From positions 3,348,001-3,412,000 of the forward strand of contig JAOVFP010000017.1 in the NCBI GenBank assembly GCA_025738555.1: a stretch of DNA of 64,000 bases, read 5' to 3'. Below, in pieces: positions 33,045 through 44,368 of the stretch. The position numbers and the translations under genes were made by a program. The notes beneath the pieces are model-generated. The model had not been told where the DNA came from, ran no database searches, and worked only from the letters and a program-made list of their open reading frames with translations. The stretch's first letter is position 1. Every line of letters starts with the position of its first letter. This stretch comes from Cyathus striatus. Lineage: Eukaryota; Basidiomycota; Agaricomycetes; Agaricales; Nidulariaceae.

Positions 33045-35140
33045 TCAATCAAATTCCCTCTTCGATATCTGCATAAGCTTCTGCACAATGTCTTTGGCAT
33101 CCTCTCGAATACCATCGTGAACCAGTTGGTTAGTGATGTATTGTTCCGTGTTTTTTATCTTCGAAGCGGTGTCTTGGGCTAGGTTAAAGTCGACATACAT
33201 GTCGTTAAAATACCTAAGAGTCGTTGCGGTCACCCAGCATGTCAAAAGGGACAAGTGGATCAGTACGTACGTAGCAGCGTTGACATTGACTTCATTCTTT
33301 GCAAGTTGTTCAAGGTCATACAAAGGTCCCCATGAACTATCCCTTGCAAGGATATCAGCAGCACCTTTCCATGCCCGGAGGTTGGCGTAGTCATCATACA
33401 TCTCAGGAAGGATCTGCGGATAGATGTGAGCCAGTCCAGTAAATATCGGGAGTAAATGTAGTTCTTACCATCTCCCCTGTGAAGCAAATAGGCTCAGTTT
33501 CAGAAAGTCTTTTCACATGCGCCCACGAAAACTGTGGATACTTCTGGATTGCTCGGGCTGCAGACCAATTGGATGGTGTTCTGCCACAGGATCAAAGTAT
33601 GAGCTGGGAATCGACAATGCAGTGATCGAAGTACCCTTGACAATAGATAGGTTCGTGCAATATGGCATACAACGGATTTCCATCTATAACTCCTCCTCCG
33701 GATGCTTCGAAGTTTTGCAGTGTTTTGTATGAAATTTTCCCAAACAATTCAACATCTTTATGTGCTCGGAAGATCAGCTCTACCGTGATTCCACGTAAGA
33801 AGCAGATTTCATATCACGATACTAAAGGCACTTACGATGAATTTTATCGATCCCCCCATGCATTCCGAAATCCATCCCAAGATGTTGAACCCGGCTAGGG
33901 GTTAACTTCCCTCCATTTGGGAGTGTAACATCACTCGATTCCAAATAACGCATCAGGTCCCTGACGCGTTTGATATCCCTTGGATATTTCTTATAATAGA
34001 CTTCGTTCCTCTTAATAACTTTGGGGGCCAATGCTTCGTATACTGGATCAGGTCCGTCCAGGAGAGGCGCCAATCCGCCAGTCATGAATACCTCCTTCAC
34101 ACCGTTTGGGAAGAAAGAGAGATAGTTCATAGCAAGGAATCCTCCAAAGCTTTGACCCACAAGCGTCCATTTTCCTTCGCCTATGAGGGACTTACGAATC
34201 TCTTCACAATCTCTTACTATGGCAATGTTGCATTAGGAAATGTGCCAAGGTCAGCAGAATAAAAAAGGAATACCAATGTTATCAGCCCTGAAATGTTTGA
34301 GGTAGTTTGCGATGTCTTCATCCGTCTTTACACTTGTAGGCAGCGTATCGGGCAACAAGACAGTGCTAAGGCCGGTTCCACGCTGATCCACCCACACGGA
34401 CTAGCAGTTAAGTAGTTATGTGAGTACAGCTGTGAAACGTCCCTGCACTATAATATACATACTTGATAGCCTTGTTCATGTAGCTATTCGATCAATGCCA
34501 ATGAGCAAAGAAAGAGAGAATGCAGCTTTGGAGAGAGCACACCTCATCAGCATATTTATTTTGAGGCAGACCGATTTCATACCCAGGGCCACCTTGCAGA
34601 TACACGACTTCATCGCGACAAGTTATTAGAAATATCACAGCTGGAGATAAGAACTCACAGAACGGCAACTTCTTCTCGTCCTCTTCGGTCTTTGCCTTAC
34701 CCTTCGGAATTATGTGCCTCGCAAAAACAGTGATCTTCTCTCCAGAAGGATTGCCGTAGTCCAAGGGAAGACTGTAGAACCTCTCAATAACCTTCAGTCC
34801 TTCTTTAATTTGGGATGAGACTTCAGCTATCGGTACATGGTGCACAAAAATCAGAAGGACCTTTGATAGTGTAAGTTTCCAGCTCTTCGACTTTACAATC
34901 CTTAGACATGGCAGATAAGTATCGAAGATGCTGTGGAGAATAAGTAAAAAGACAGTCCGTTTAGAACTTAGATAAGGATGAAATGCTAGCCAGCTGAGAT
35001 GCCTTCGAAGCTTTGAGCGCGTGAGACGTCCCATAAGAAGTAGCCAATGCACGAGCCACAATTGTACGCTTGTTTCCTACGTCATTTCGTGAACGAGAGG
35101 TGGCTTTCCAAGTAAGTTGCGCGCAAAATAAGCGCTGCAT
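33045..35140 (-). CDS. prolyl iminopeptidase-like alpha/beta hydrolase (S33)
   Basis: Conserved blocks read right to left: FYSLPLDYGNPSGEKITVFARHI, VYLQGGPGYE (oxyanion loop HGGPG-type), WVDQRGTGLS, then the nucleophile elbow LVGQSFGGFLAMNYL, FMTGGLAPLLDGPD, a helical cap, TGEMI and PEMYDDYANLRAWK, and a C-terminal block ending QISKREFD. Members of this family remove N-terminal proline from peptides; fungal ones of this ~450-500-residue type are cytosolic or mitochondrial. The 5' end is unclear. From an ATG at 35140 a basic, serine-rich leader joins in frame through a very short 37-nt intron. An ATG at about 34907 gives a more family-like start (EELETYTIKG) but is one base out of frame with what follows. 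The body of the gene looks intact. Confidence 0.83.
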
Positions 35141-35545
35141 GTTATTTAGGAGGGTCGCTATAGTGGTAATCGACACATCAAGGTGGCGAATGTTAATGAG
35201 GGGTTCAATAATGAACTTTTCAGCCAAGTTTCAATTTCAGCAGTCAACTATGTAATCAAAGGGTTGAAACGTTGACACATAATACAAATATGTGACCAAA
35301 CATATAGGAGACTCTTTTGGAGTCGTGACAGAGTCAAACTCAAAATCTTACATTTACAATTTATTTATTTATGAATAGCAATTGCTCTGAACACCTAACA
35401 TATGAAAGCAACAGGAAGTTTTTAAATGTTATAGCGCCGAAAACCCAAGAAATACTAAGAACCCAATGCAGTACACGACAAATAAAATAAAATAACTCCA
35501 AATCCAATTGTAGTACTTTCTATAACTTATAAGCTTTACGAACGA
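35141..35545. other. intergenic, AT-rich, no gene recognised
   Basis: Frames are short and unrelated to known families. It holds the prolyl iminopeptidase promoter and the 3' end of the sulfhydryl oxidase gene. Confidence 0.5.
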
Positions 35546-36498
35546 TTATCTTCCACCCTTAATCAGCCCTACGCCAGTAATATCATCTTTGCTTGTGTCT
35601 CTCTCAAGATCCATGGGGTCTACTGCAGGTGCCACCGGTTCACCGCCACAACCGCAATCGTATGTTGCGTCTAGGTGAGCACAGTCGAATTCGGACTTCT
35701 TGAGTCGCTTGTTAACTTCGTTATGTACAGCGCAGAGCCTATAGTTTCCAGTTAACTGGTTATATGTTGAGAGACTGGAGAAAGGGAAGCTAACCATAAT
35801 GAAGCTGATTTGCGGGTTGCTGTCTGAGATATTTGTGAGAAGAACCCTTACTAATACTGAAATAGCTACACACCTGCGGAGGAAATTTCTTCAATAACAA
35901 TTGAAACTCTGCTGCACATTCTCCGCATGGGTATAATCTGGACGTCAAATGGAAGTAGGACTTCAGTGCTTCGCGTTCATCTTCGGTCGGATGCTGTCGT
36001 GAAATAGATGTCTAGTCAAAATAGTGGCTTCCAAGAACAAAGGACATACTTCAGGATATCGAAGTGTCATCGTATGTCTAATTTGTTTGATACAATCAAC
36101 ATGATTTCTGAAGTGAAGCTGACACTCACAGTAGCTTCCAAGTTGCCCGTCCTAATTCAGCTCTGTAGCAAATTATTCATGCCAGCTTTGTAACAATAGG
36201 AAGTAGTCAACGTACTTTGCAGTCTCATTTCCCAGACGAGACATAATCACTCCTCCTTCGGCGCCGTTATTTGATACTGAGCTGAGGTCTACATGCTTCT
36301 CCACGCCTCCCTCACCAAATATCTGCTGTGTCCATGGATCTATGTATGCCCTTGATGGAGGATGCATCATGGATAACATGGCCAATATAAACTAAAGAAT
36401 GCACGATGAGACGAATATATAAGATGTATGAGAGTACTATGCAGACGCACGAGAGCGAATATAACGCCTAGAAATGATTTTGCGAATCGCGATATCAT
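35546..36498 (-). CDS. FAD-linked sulfhydryl oxidase, ERV2-like
   Basis: Read from the ATG at 36498. The first exon (RFAKSFLGVIFALF) joins to ILAMLSMMHPP to form one N-terminal membrane anchor or signal. The Erv fold follows: LGRATWKLL, HTMTLRYPE, then TEDEREALKSYFHLTSRLYPCGECAAEF with the active-site CGEC, and LWLCAVHNEVNKRL-KKSEFDCAHLD with the structural C-X16-C pair. It ends with an acidic tail, ITGVGLIKGGR. Erv2 oxidises thiols in the ER lumen and passes electrons to oxygen through FAD, supporting disulphide formation. The N-terminal anchor and the lack of a shuttle CXXC before the domain favour the ER form over mitochondrial Erv1. The coding region is cut by six short introns. Confidence 0.88.
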
Positions 36499-36877
36499 TC
36501 TGTGTCTTGTACAACAGTGTGGGGTATAAGCAGAGATTCGAGGATATGATGATAATAAGGTAAGTATATGTATATAGTTGTGGTTGAAGACGAGAGGATG
36601 TGTAAAGCTCGGAGACTTGAGAATTGCCGAGATCACTGATCCGGAGCGGGCGAGATTCGCCAAGGTACCGGTCCGGAACTATTTTCACGTGGTATTTCAT
36701 ACAGCCCTCAAATTTCAAATTTCAAATTTACAACTTTCATCTCATTCATAATTATTTTATGACATTCTATCAGCATACTACCCAAGAGCACCTACTTTCT
36801 AGTCAGTTTCAGACGAATCTCCGGTCAGGGCTAAAGCAGCAGCATAGAAAGGTGACGGTGATCTCTCCCTGGCTCTC
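36499..36877. other. intergenic, ERV2 promoter
   Basis: 379 bp between the ERV2 start and the stop of the SET gene, both minus strand. A short direct repeat (AAATTTCAAATTTCAAATTT-like) lies at about 36711-36730. No gene recognised. Confidence 0.5.
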
Positions 36878-38132
36878 CTACCCTTCCGCGTCATTTCTGA
36901 CATGATTCCACTCTGGATAAGCACTGCGTTGTCCAACAAATGAATGAACAGATGACTTACGTTCTCTTTGTTTGCTCCTCGATGCCCATTTCTTCCACTC
37001 TCTTCTTCTGCCTTCTTCTCCTACTTCAATCCATCTCTTCATTTCTTTGGAAAGCTCAGGATCCGGAACAGCACACAATTTTACCACTTCTTTGGCCCAT
37101 TTCTCGAACTGCCTTCCGTCTCCTAGGACTGCATAGGTGTGCATTATCTCCTCCACGAAGATACTTTGCAGTCCATGAAGACCCTCCTGCTCAACCAGTT
37201 CCAGAGCTTCAAGATGTGAAGATATGACAGAGTCGTCGGGCCGACAAAGATCACGCAACCACTTGGGATATGAAACGTGCAATCCAAACCAATTTTGTAA
37301 CTGTAGACGCGCGTTATCACTGTTCGAAATCATAGATTCGGGAAGTGTGCACCAAGGACAATCGCAAGTGAACCCATAGTTCTTCTGCAGAAAGGCGATG
37401 CGTTTCGCCCTCGGCAGAGTAGGGTCGACATATGTGTTTGTAATTTCCTCTCCAGTCTTGATATCTCTAGATGCATAAAGTGAGGATGACAACGTTGCAG
37501 GATTCCATTTGTGGCTTGCATTTGGACCGCAGCTGAAAAATAGGATAGTTGGCAATTCCCAATAGATTTCTGAACAAGAAAATACTTACTTACCTGTGAT
37601 TACATCTATTAATTTTTAAGAATATTCCCCCATATTCCCGTGCACTCATTTCCATGCTCATCATCTCCTTCGGGTATTCAAATTGCAGCGAGAGAGCATT
37701 TGTCCGTGCAATCCCTTCTACATGACTCGGACACTCTTCTTTCGGGCGGCAATTAACGAGCGTAAACATCTCTTCTCGTACAACCTCTGGTAGTTGAAAA
37801 GCAGCTTCATCGTAAGCGGTAGAATCATCAGGAAGAGGCTTGTTGGGCAAAATGACAACGGGGTGTTCGTTGATAATCAGTTCGCCAGCATTGATATCCC
37901 TTACAGCGAACATCCCGGCGCCTTTGTATTCCGTCTGCTTGATCTCAAAACACGGATCGGCAGGATATGGTATAGCATCCAGACTCCTCGAAAGCAGGTC
38001 AACCATGGAAGGGTCAACGATGGTCGAAATTAAAGTTTCTCGAGTCGATGGAAGTGTGGACGTGAGGCGTATAGTGTAGAGGGTATATTTCTGAGATCCG
38101 TAGGTCCAGGTATGGTTTGAATTTGTGTTCAT
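36878..38132 (-). CDS. SET-domain protein, putative lysine methyltransferase
   Basis: Two main exons, 37594-38132 and 36878-37532, joined by a 61-nt intron that falls inside the key motif. The N-domain has YKGAGMFAVRDINAGELIINEHPV, the SET-N fold. The joined sequence INRCNHSCGPNASHKWN is the cofactor- and substrate-binding core. Next come GEEITNTYVDP and a post-SET cysteine cluster CDCPWC. A helical C-terminal tail rich in E, K and R follows. The layout is that of the SET5/SMYD-like class, which methylates histones or other proteins; the substrate here cannot be told. A strong GTAAGT within the tail at about 36960 could start one more intron and change the last ~25 residues. Confidence 0.85.
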
Positions 38133-38746
38133 GATTGCTCCGGAGTTTGCGTTATCTTTGAAATGAAAAAAAAAGAAGGAATGCTTAGCTTGTTCAAAGC
38201 CAATGTTTACTTCGGGCGTACAGATGCAAGACGCAAGAAGGGAAAGTTAAATGATCATTGATATCTTGATCCTTATCATATCTGTAATTTAAGCGCCCAT
38301 ATATGTACCCCGTAAGTAAGTATGATCCGTTGATATGGCGCCTACTTGCAGCTGTAGCTGTTCACTTTGTCGTCAATTTATCGTAGTTGGGGGGAGAGTG
38401 ATTATATATATAAGAGCACAATTTTTTACATATACTATACTTATACCTACTGTGGGTAGCATGAACCAATAATCAAAAGACATAAGGATGATTGATACTG
38501 AGATGATGCACCAACGATTAAACTTAGATAAATTACCTACATAAGTTGGCAAATATTTGGTATAAGATTAAAGATACAGAAAAGAAAAGAAAAGTGAGAC
38601 GAGTCAGAATGTAGAAATAATTTATGAACCTAACAGTGCTAACACCGGACCAATCATTTTTCTCGGAAACTGTGATGGTATGTATAATGTGGAGCTCTAT
38701 TCCAGGGAACCAGTGTACGTCGATCACCCGGTGTAGCATGACCATC
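38133..38746. other. intergenic, no gene recognised
   Basis: Contains the SET-gene promoter and an AT-rich stretch (38240-38600) with TATATATATA at about 38404-38413. No supported coding region. Confidence 0.45.
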
Positions 38747-39825
38747 TTATGCAGGATAGCAGTGAGCGGGACGATATGGTTTCTGGCATTTAAACCTTTT
38801 TTTCGGAGAAGACAACCGTCCAGGGGTTGTGTCTTGTAACTGTACCATACAAGACGATGTATGGGGTTCCCATCCATAGTATTCTGCACGGGAAGTAGAC
38901 GTGTCTGTGAAATAGTTGTCTTTAAATTGCGAGGAGTGTGTTTTATTATCTGGGCAATATTGACCACTACTCAATGGAGGTGAAGGAAGTGGGCCATTGC
39001 ATCGAGACTTGGATGCGTGACTTGATGAAATGGTATTCTCGCGGACAATACCATGACTTTGTGCAGGGAGTTGCTGAATTAATAATAAAACTGGCACGGA
39101 GGAACAGATCTTCGATATTTCCAGTACTACTGGGTGCTGTGTTGAGAAGGTTGTAAACATACTGCAAAGGCTCTCCTTGCTAGATGGTGCCAGTACCATA
39201 TCGAGTGTCCGTATGGTCTTGTCTCCAGCTAGTACTTCCTGGAGCATAACGTGGTGGATATGCCTCGTGGTCGTGGACACGACTAGGTATTTGGAAAATG
39301 AAATTGGTATCTGTCAAGCAAGGTTAAACGGCATTTCGATTGGATGATCAGAAACATACTCGAACTGTTGTCCGTGTGGTGGGTATGATTATAGGAACCC
39401 TTTGTATATACTGATTTGCAATTATACGAATCAGAGATTGCGGCCTGGGCTGAATCAACTGCATTCGCAACAAATCCATGAGTAGAGGGAAGATGTGATG
39501 GCATCGAAACATTATGGTAGCATGCAGTCCCCAAAGTTGTTGGGAACAAAGAACGTGAATACGATGGATTGGGTGAATAATTATGTTCTGAGAAACCAGG
39601 GATAACATTGGTTGGTGCCCGAGGAGGCCAACCAACTGTGTCGGTCTGCCAAGCCTGACTATGACACTTGTTGCGAAACGATAAGTTACTGTATCTCCCA
39701 GAAGGTTTTTGATATGGGGTTTCATGATGTCTTCGCTGTAAATGGTATAATGGCTTTGGCACTTGGCCATGTTTGGGGATGGAAGATGAACGGGGTCTGT
39801 CCAGAAACACCCCTTCAACTGCCAC
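38747..39825 (-). CDS. possible gene, unknown, low confidence
   Basis: Two long minus-strand frames lie end to end (39283-39825 and 38747-39280) and could be joined by a GTATGT..CAG intron near 39300-39350. The translation is rich in S, P, T, H, N and Y (GWPPRAPTNVIPGFSEHNYS, NHTHHTDNSSS, HDHEAYPPRYAPG), as in disordered regulatory proteins, but a stop follows soon after the join and I recognise no domain. A short KKRFKC stretch near the 3' end hints at a zinc-finger start but the rest does not fit. It could be a fast-evolving or decayed gene, or chance. Confidence 0.25.
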
Positions 39826-41200
39826 TTTACGACACCATTGTTTAGGAGTTGGTAGATGAAAGGGAAGAAAAGAAGAAAAGAGATGAGGGGATGTTGTTCG
39901 TGACCAATGGGCCTAAGATAACGGATGCATCGATGATCGATGAACTCTTGTCTACGTCCCAGTGCTAATATTTGCGTACCTAGAGTATCACTTTTATAAG
40001 CAAGGATGGTTTGACTTCGGTGAACACGTCGGCGGTGCTCACCGCAAGCCACGGGACACGGCGTGTGTAAGGGGGAGTTGCCCAGGGAAAAGAAGAAAGG
40101 TGGGAGTCAAGGATAGTATCAAAAAGATCGTACTTGCAGAGTCCGCAAGGCCATAGTTTGATGCGAGCTTGTTTCGAACAAAGAACCGTACACCAAGCAA
40201 TACGAAGAGGCAACAAACATTGTACTTACATCTACCGCATCCTGATAAAAAGCACATTATCAGATGAAACCCGATATAAGTATCACAGCTATAGCGTCAC
40301 ACTTGGTGGTGTTATTTTCGCAGCAGATCAAGAAAGACTTCAAGAAGATACTTATCGCCACCACAGGAGGTAATTCAATAGATGACTTTCTAAAGTTAGC
40401 AGAAGGCTGAGCACTGGCTCGATCGGTATAGCCCGGGTTCCAACGCGCAACATGTGGCCATGGCCTAGCCAGTGAAACACGCTGATCATCGTCTCGACTC
40501 TGTCCAATAAGTACAAGAAGAGGAGTGCAAGTGCATAACATCAGAGTGCGTTTTGTAAGTTTCCAGCAAGAATAGATGTCTAGAACAACATGATAAAACT
40601 GCACTCGACGGGGGTACATCGAGTATTAAAACTTCAAACGTTCAAGTAATGATATTACGGGGAGTTGGCGGGGAGTGCAGAGAAGAATGGAGGAATTATC
40701 GGCACTTTGTAAAATGGATTGTAAGTAATGCTGAGTGATGCAAGTTCCTATCCTCGATTTGTTAAGCCTACAAAGATATCCAGCATAGATATCGAGTTGA
40801 CTGCTAAGTTGCTGCAAAGACTGCAAGCGAAGTCAATGAAGGCAGTGGCGGAACGGCGAAGAAGTGAAGGCAACTCCGCCCACACCGAACAGTACGTGAA
40901 TAAATATCGACACACACATCATGAGACTCTGAGACTCTGAGATCAATCATCAGAGACATACTACATTGTACGACTCTCATTTTAGTTGGTTCTACGTTGG
41001 TTCTATATTATTATTTACATAAGAATGCATAAGAAAGATCTATGTCATCAACCTGGCCATGACGGAAATTGGTTTGAAATAAGCCTGTCCGACATGCGGC
41101 ACCAGTGCCAACTGGCTAGTGTTCTAAATTTGGCACTCGCCCGATTGCCTGTTCAAGCGCGACAACTCCTTCGCTTTGTACTACATCTCCCCTTCTAACC
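39826..41200. other. intergenic, no gene recognised
   Basis: Many overlapping frames under 80 codons, none with family resemblance. A short tandem of GAGACTCT occurs at about 40922-40939. No tRNA, transposase or long repeat was seen. Confidence 0.45.
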
Positions 41201-42014
41201 ATGGAACCACCAATATACTACTCCAAGTCCGAATTCATCGAAACCGTATACGCTCTCTTTCTTCTATACATCACCTCTTCTCACGGCGCGTCTTTCCCTT
41301 AGGACACAGGCAACAAAGTCTCCCGTCGCGCAACTATCGCCGGGCCCCAGAACATCATCCTAGGCGGTAAAACTATAATATCAAGTGGGGCGATAATCCG
41401 CGGGGACCTAAGACGTACAGGTCCAGGTCATGCTGTGGTGATTTCACTGGGGAGATATTGCTTGGTGGGTGAGGGATGTGTTATGCGGTCTGTAGTCCTT
41501 TCATCGTTGTTGATTGGATACTGATTCGTTCTCTGTTTTCATCTTCTTCTGAGTATAGGCCTCCGTATAAGACCTATCGGGGGAACTTTAATTACTATCC
41601 TATGAAAATTGGAGACTATGTGCACATAGGTGCGAATACCGTCGTAGAAGCTGCCACCATCGGGAATCATGTCGAGATTGGCAAGAACTGTATTATTGTA
41701 CGCATTTTCTCCTATAAAACACGCGCATACCTATCTCATAGGGATTATCACGAAGGGAAAATTCACTATAATAAAAGACTGCGCCAAAATTGCCGACGGG
41801 ACAGTTATACCCCCCAACACGGTTGTCCCTGCGTTAGCATTGTTCGCTGGGTCACCTGGTTGTTCTTTTACTTGACATATATGAAGCTATTCAGAACTAA
41901 CATAAACTACCAGGACAGTTCATAGAAGATCTTCCTGAAACTACACAAGACATTGTAGAATCCCAAACAAAACAGTACTATACCCGATTTCAACCTCTTG
42001 AAACGCGACCTTAG
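41201..42014 (+). CDS. dynactin subunit p25 (DCTN5)
   Basis: Exons 41201-41245, 41303-41487, 41559-41697, 41756-41858 and 41914-42014 sum to 190 residues, the family size. Conserved blocks: [105 protein letters not shown] and [21 protein letters not shown]. The repeated hydrophobic-X4-G spacing forms a left-handed beta-helix. p25 caps the pointed end of dynactin with p27 and Arp11 and helps dynein reach early endosomes, a known role in filamentous fungi. All splice sites are canonical. Confidence 0.95.
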
Positions 42015-42372
42015 TACCGTCTTTCAGGCCTTGCCTTCATTTTTCTTTAATTTTTGGTTGCTTTGTTGAACTATGCATACTTCATGTATATTTATTGCTG
42101 TTCGGTGAGTAATACTTTCAGATTGTATTAGAATGAATGTTATACCTACAAGTCAAGTCCTGATGTGCATTTCAATATGCTCGAATGGATATTTTGTCTC
42201 TGATTTTCTTACTGGCGTTCTAATCCTTATATTGTTAGTTCAGGTCAGACCATGCACAGAATCTATCTATCCTCCGTATAAATACACATATGTAATACCC
42301 ATACATAGTACAAGTTGTCCATTAGTTAAGTCTGTACAATAAATGTTGAAGATTTCCACCGCCGTACCGAAG
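42015..42372. other. convergent 3' regions
   Basis: 358 bp between the stop of the dynactin gene (plus) and the stop of the F-box-type gene (minus). AT-rich, no gene recognised. Confidence 0.5.
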
Positions 42373-44063
42373 CTATGCAAATGAAATTGCGTAAAGCGAA
42401 CCCAACCGATCTACAAGTGTAACCACACCCAGATGCTCATCCAACGAAATACCCTCAATATGTTTCGTCTCCACAGGGCACGGTAGCCCCAAATCGTGAA
42501 CTGTTGTCTGTTTCGTTATAGGGTAGAACCTGACGAGTTGGAGAAATGTCTCCTTGTTTCTTGTTACAACTAGTACCATGTCTTGTCCGCCATGTGCCAG
42601 CTTGAACGGAAGCCAATCGGACCACTGCTGCAGCTCTCCGGAAATATGGAGAGTGGTTTCGGTCAATGGAAAGTGGGCCTTTGGATCTGATTGACTGCTG
42701 GTTCTTTCACTATCATTGGAGATGCAGTATTTACTTTCCAGTTCTCTCCGCTCCTCCTCGATGTCCTTTTCCCTATCCAATCCCCAGAACTTGATCAATA
42801 TTCTAGGTCCCATGGGATCATTCACCGAGACGACTGACGCAGCGAGAATCCCATAGATCGGATCGGAACCTAGAATACCTTCCGGCAAGTAGCTAACTCC
42901 GGGGCCGACGGTATATTCTTCTGTGTAGCTATATCCCGGCTTGTCGACACAGAATAAAGTTTGAACAGACGACTCGTCGGTCCCGAAGGGAAGAAGCGAA
43001 AGCGGACAGCGATAATATCGTTTTTTGTCAGTTTGTTCAAAGAGGAGAAGCATGTTGGTCCGTGTAAAGACTACGTCGACCTGGGATTCAAAGTTCATTA
43101 TGGTGCGCTGTCACTAACACGTTGAGTACTCTGCACAAGGGAAATAGGATGAAGTCCACTAACCCATGATGGTATATCAGTTATTATGATAGAACACGCG
43201 CGAGATGAGGTGTTAAACGCGACTATTTCGAGCACGGCATCTTCGGTTGATAAGTCACTCCTTAGGACACCGAGAACGTCTTGATGGAGGAATATACGAC
43301 AGTAGTGAAGGAGAGGCAAGTCGCATGATTGTTGGAAAGAAACTTCGAGTCGGACTTCGTTATCATCGTAGGATACAGTTACAATTATCAGTGCCAAGTC
43401 GCTTCTATCCAGTTTAATAATAAAGACTTGATTCAATAATTAAGACACGGATTAGGAGGAGAGAGACACTCACGAAGGAAGCCACAGCGCCTCAATGCCT
43501 GCCAGAAGGGCTCTTGAATACCTCCCCGGCTCGTCTCTCCCATGAGACGCCTCCAAAATTTCCTTGGCCACGAACACGGTATTGGAAACTTCGCTCCCTT
43601 TGAGGATATCCCAGCAGCACATGGTTCCCTCCTTAGGGGAATGCATAAGGCACAAGTGAGTGCCTGGGATTCGGAATATGATATCAAGCTTGGAAGGGAA
43701 GTTGATCGACTTGACGGAGCCATATATTCGTGGGGTCGGCTGGGACCAGTTTTGACTTAGGAGAAGGGTGCGGCGTGCTATGCGTATGAGGGCGGCGAGC
43801 GGGTATGAGGAAAGCAGGGTATGGGAGGGACATGCGATGGCGCGAGTGAGGCGTGTAGAGTAAAGGGCGTGGATCCAGACAACGCGGATGTTGGAGATGG
43901 CGCGGAGACGGGTGCAGACCTGGAGGATGATAAGGTTAGGTTACGTGTGAGACGGGATGGAAGAGGAGGAGAGACGAACGGAAGTGAGATGGATTAGGGT
44001 CTGGAGGTCGCACTGGTATATAATAGAAATTAGAATGTCTTCGGGGAGCTCAGCTAGAAGCAT
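42373..44063 (-). CDS. F-box-type protein, copy A
   Basis: Starts at the ATG at 44063 with MLLAELPEDILISIIYQCDL, an F-box, continuing into TLIHLTSV and CTRLRAISN. The rest is a long region of beta-strand character with repeated blocks such as FRIPGTHLCLMHS, LEVSFQQSCDLPLLHYCRIF, VLEIVAFNTSSR and, at the end, HIEGISLDEHLGVVTLVDRLGSLYAISFA. This C-terminal block closely matches the end of the gene at 47338-48952, so the two are paralogues. F-box proteins bring substrates to SCF (Cul1-Skp1) ubiquitin ligases; the propeller-like part would bind the substrate, which is unknown. Introns near 43100 and 43440 are short and I have not fixed every junction. It is divergent from CUL4 with 305 bp between starts. 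Confidence 0.78.
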
Positions 44064-44368
44064 GATGCATGAGTGCAAGGAAAGAGATATCGTGGATATG
44101 GGGAATAATGCAAATCGTAGCTGAGAGGAGTCATAGAACCTGGACAAGCGCTCATTCTGCCTCCGACCGTGTATCGTTCTGCACGTTATATTTATACAAT
44201 ATTATTATAATATATAATCTATCATGTCTTCATTTCATCAATTATCTCGCAATTATCCTCAATATAAATTATAATCGAGTGTGCTGCAGCAGCTGAAACC
44301 ATGCTTCACGTGCATCATATCACCCCCGTCCTCTCAGCCTTTCTCATCCCTCGTCTCGTCGTCCGACA
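44064..44368. promoter_or_regulatory. divergent promoter, F-box A / CUL4
   Basis: 305 bp between starts. AT-rich run with TATTATTATAATATATAATC at about 44200-44219. Both genes must share this space. Confidence 0.45.

Noticed and set aside
39348..40052. 234-codon minus-strand frame
   Set aside because: It overlaps the 39283-39825 frame in another phase and reads as low-quality sequence rich in I, L, H and R.
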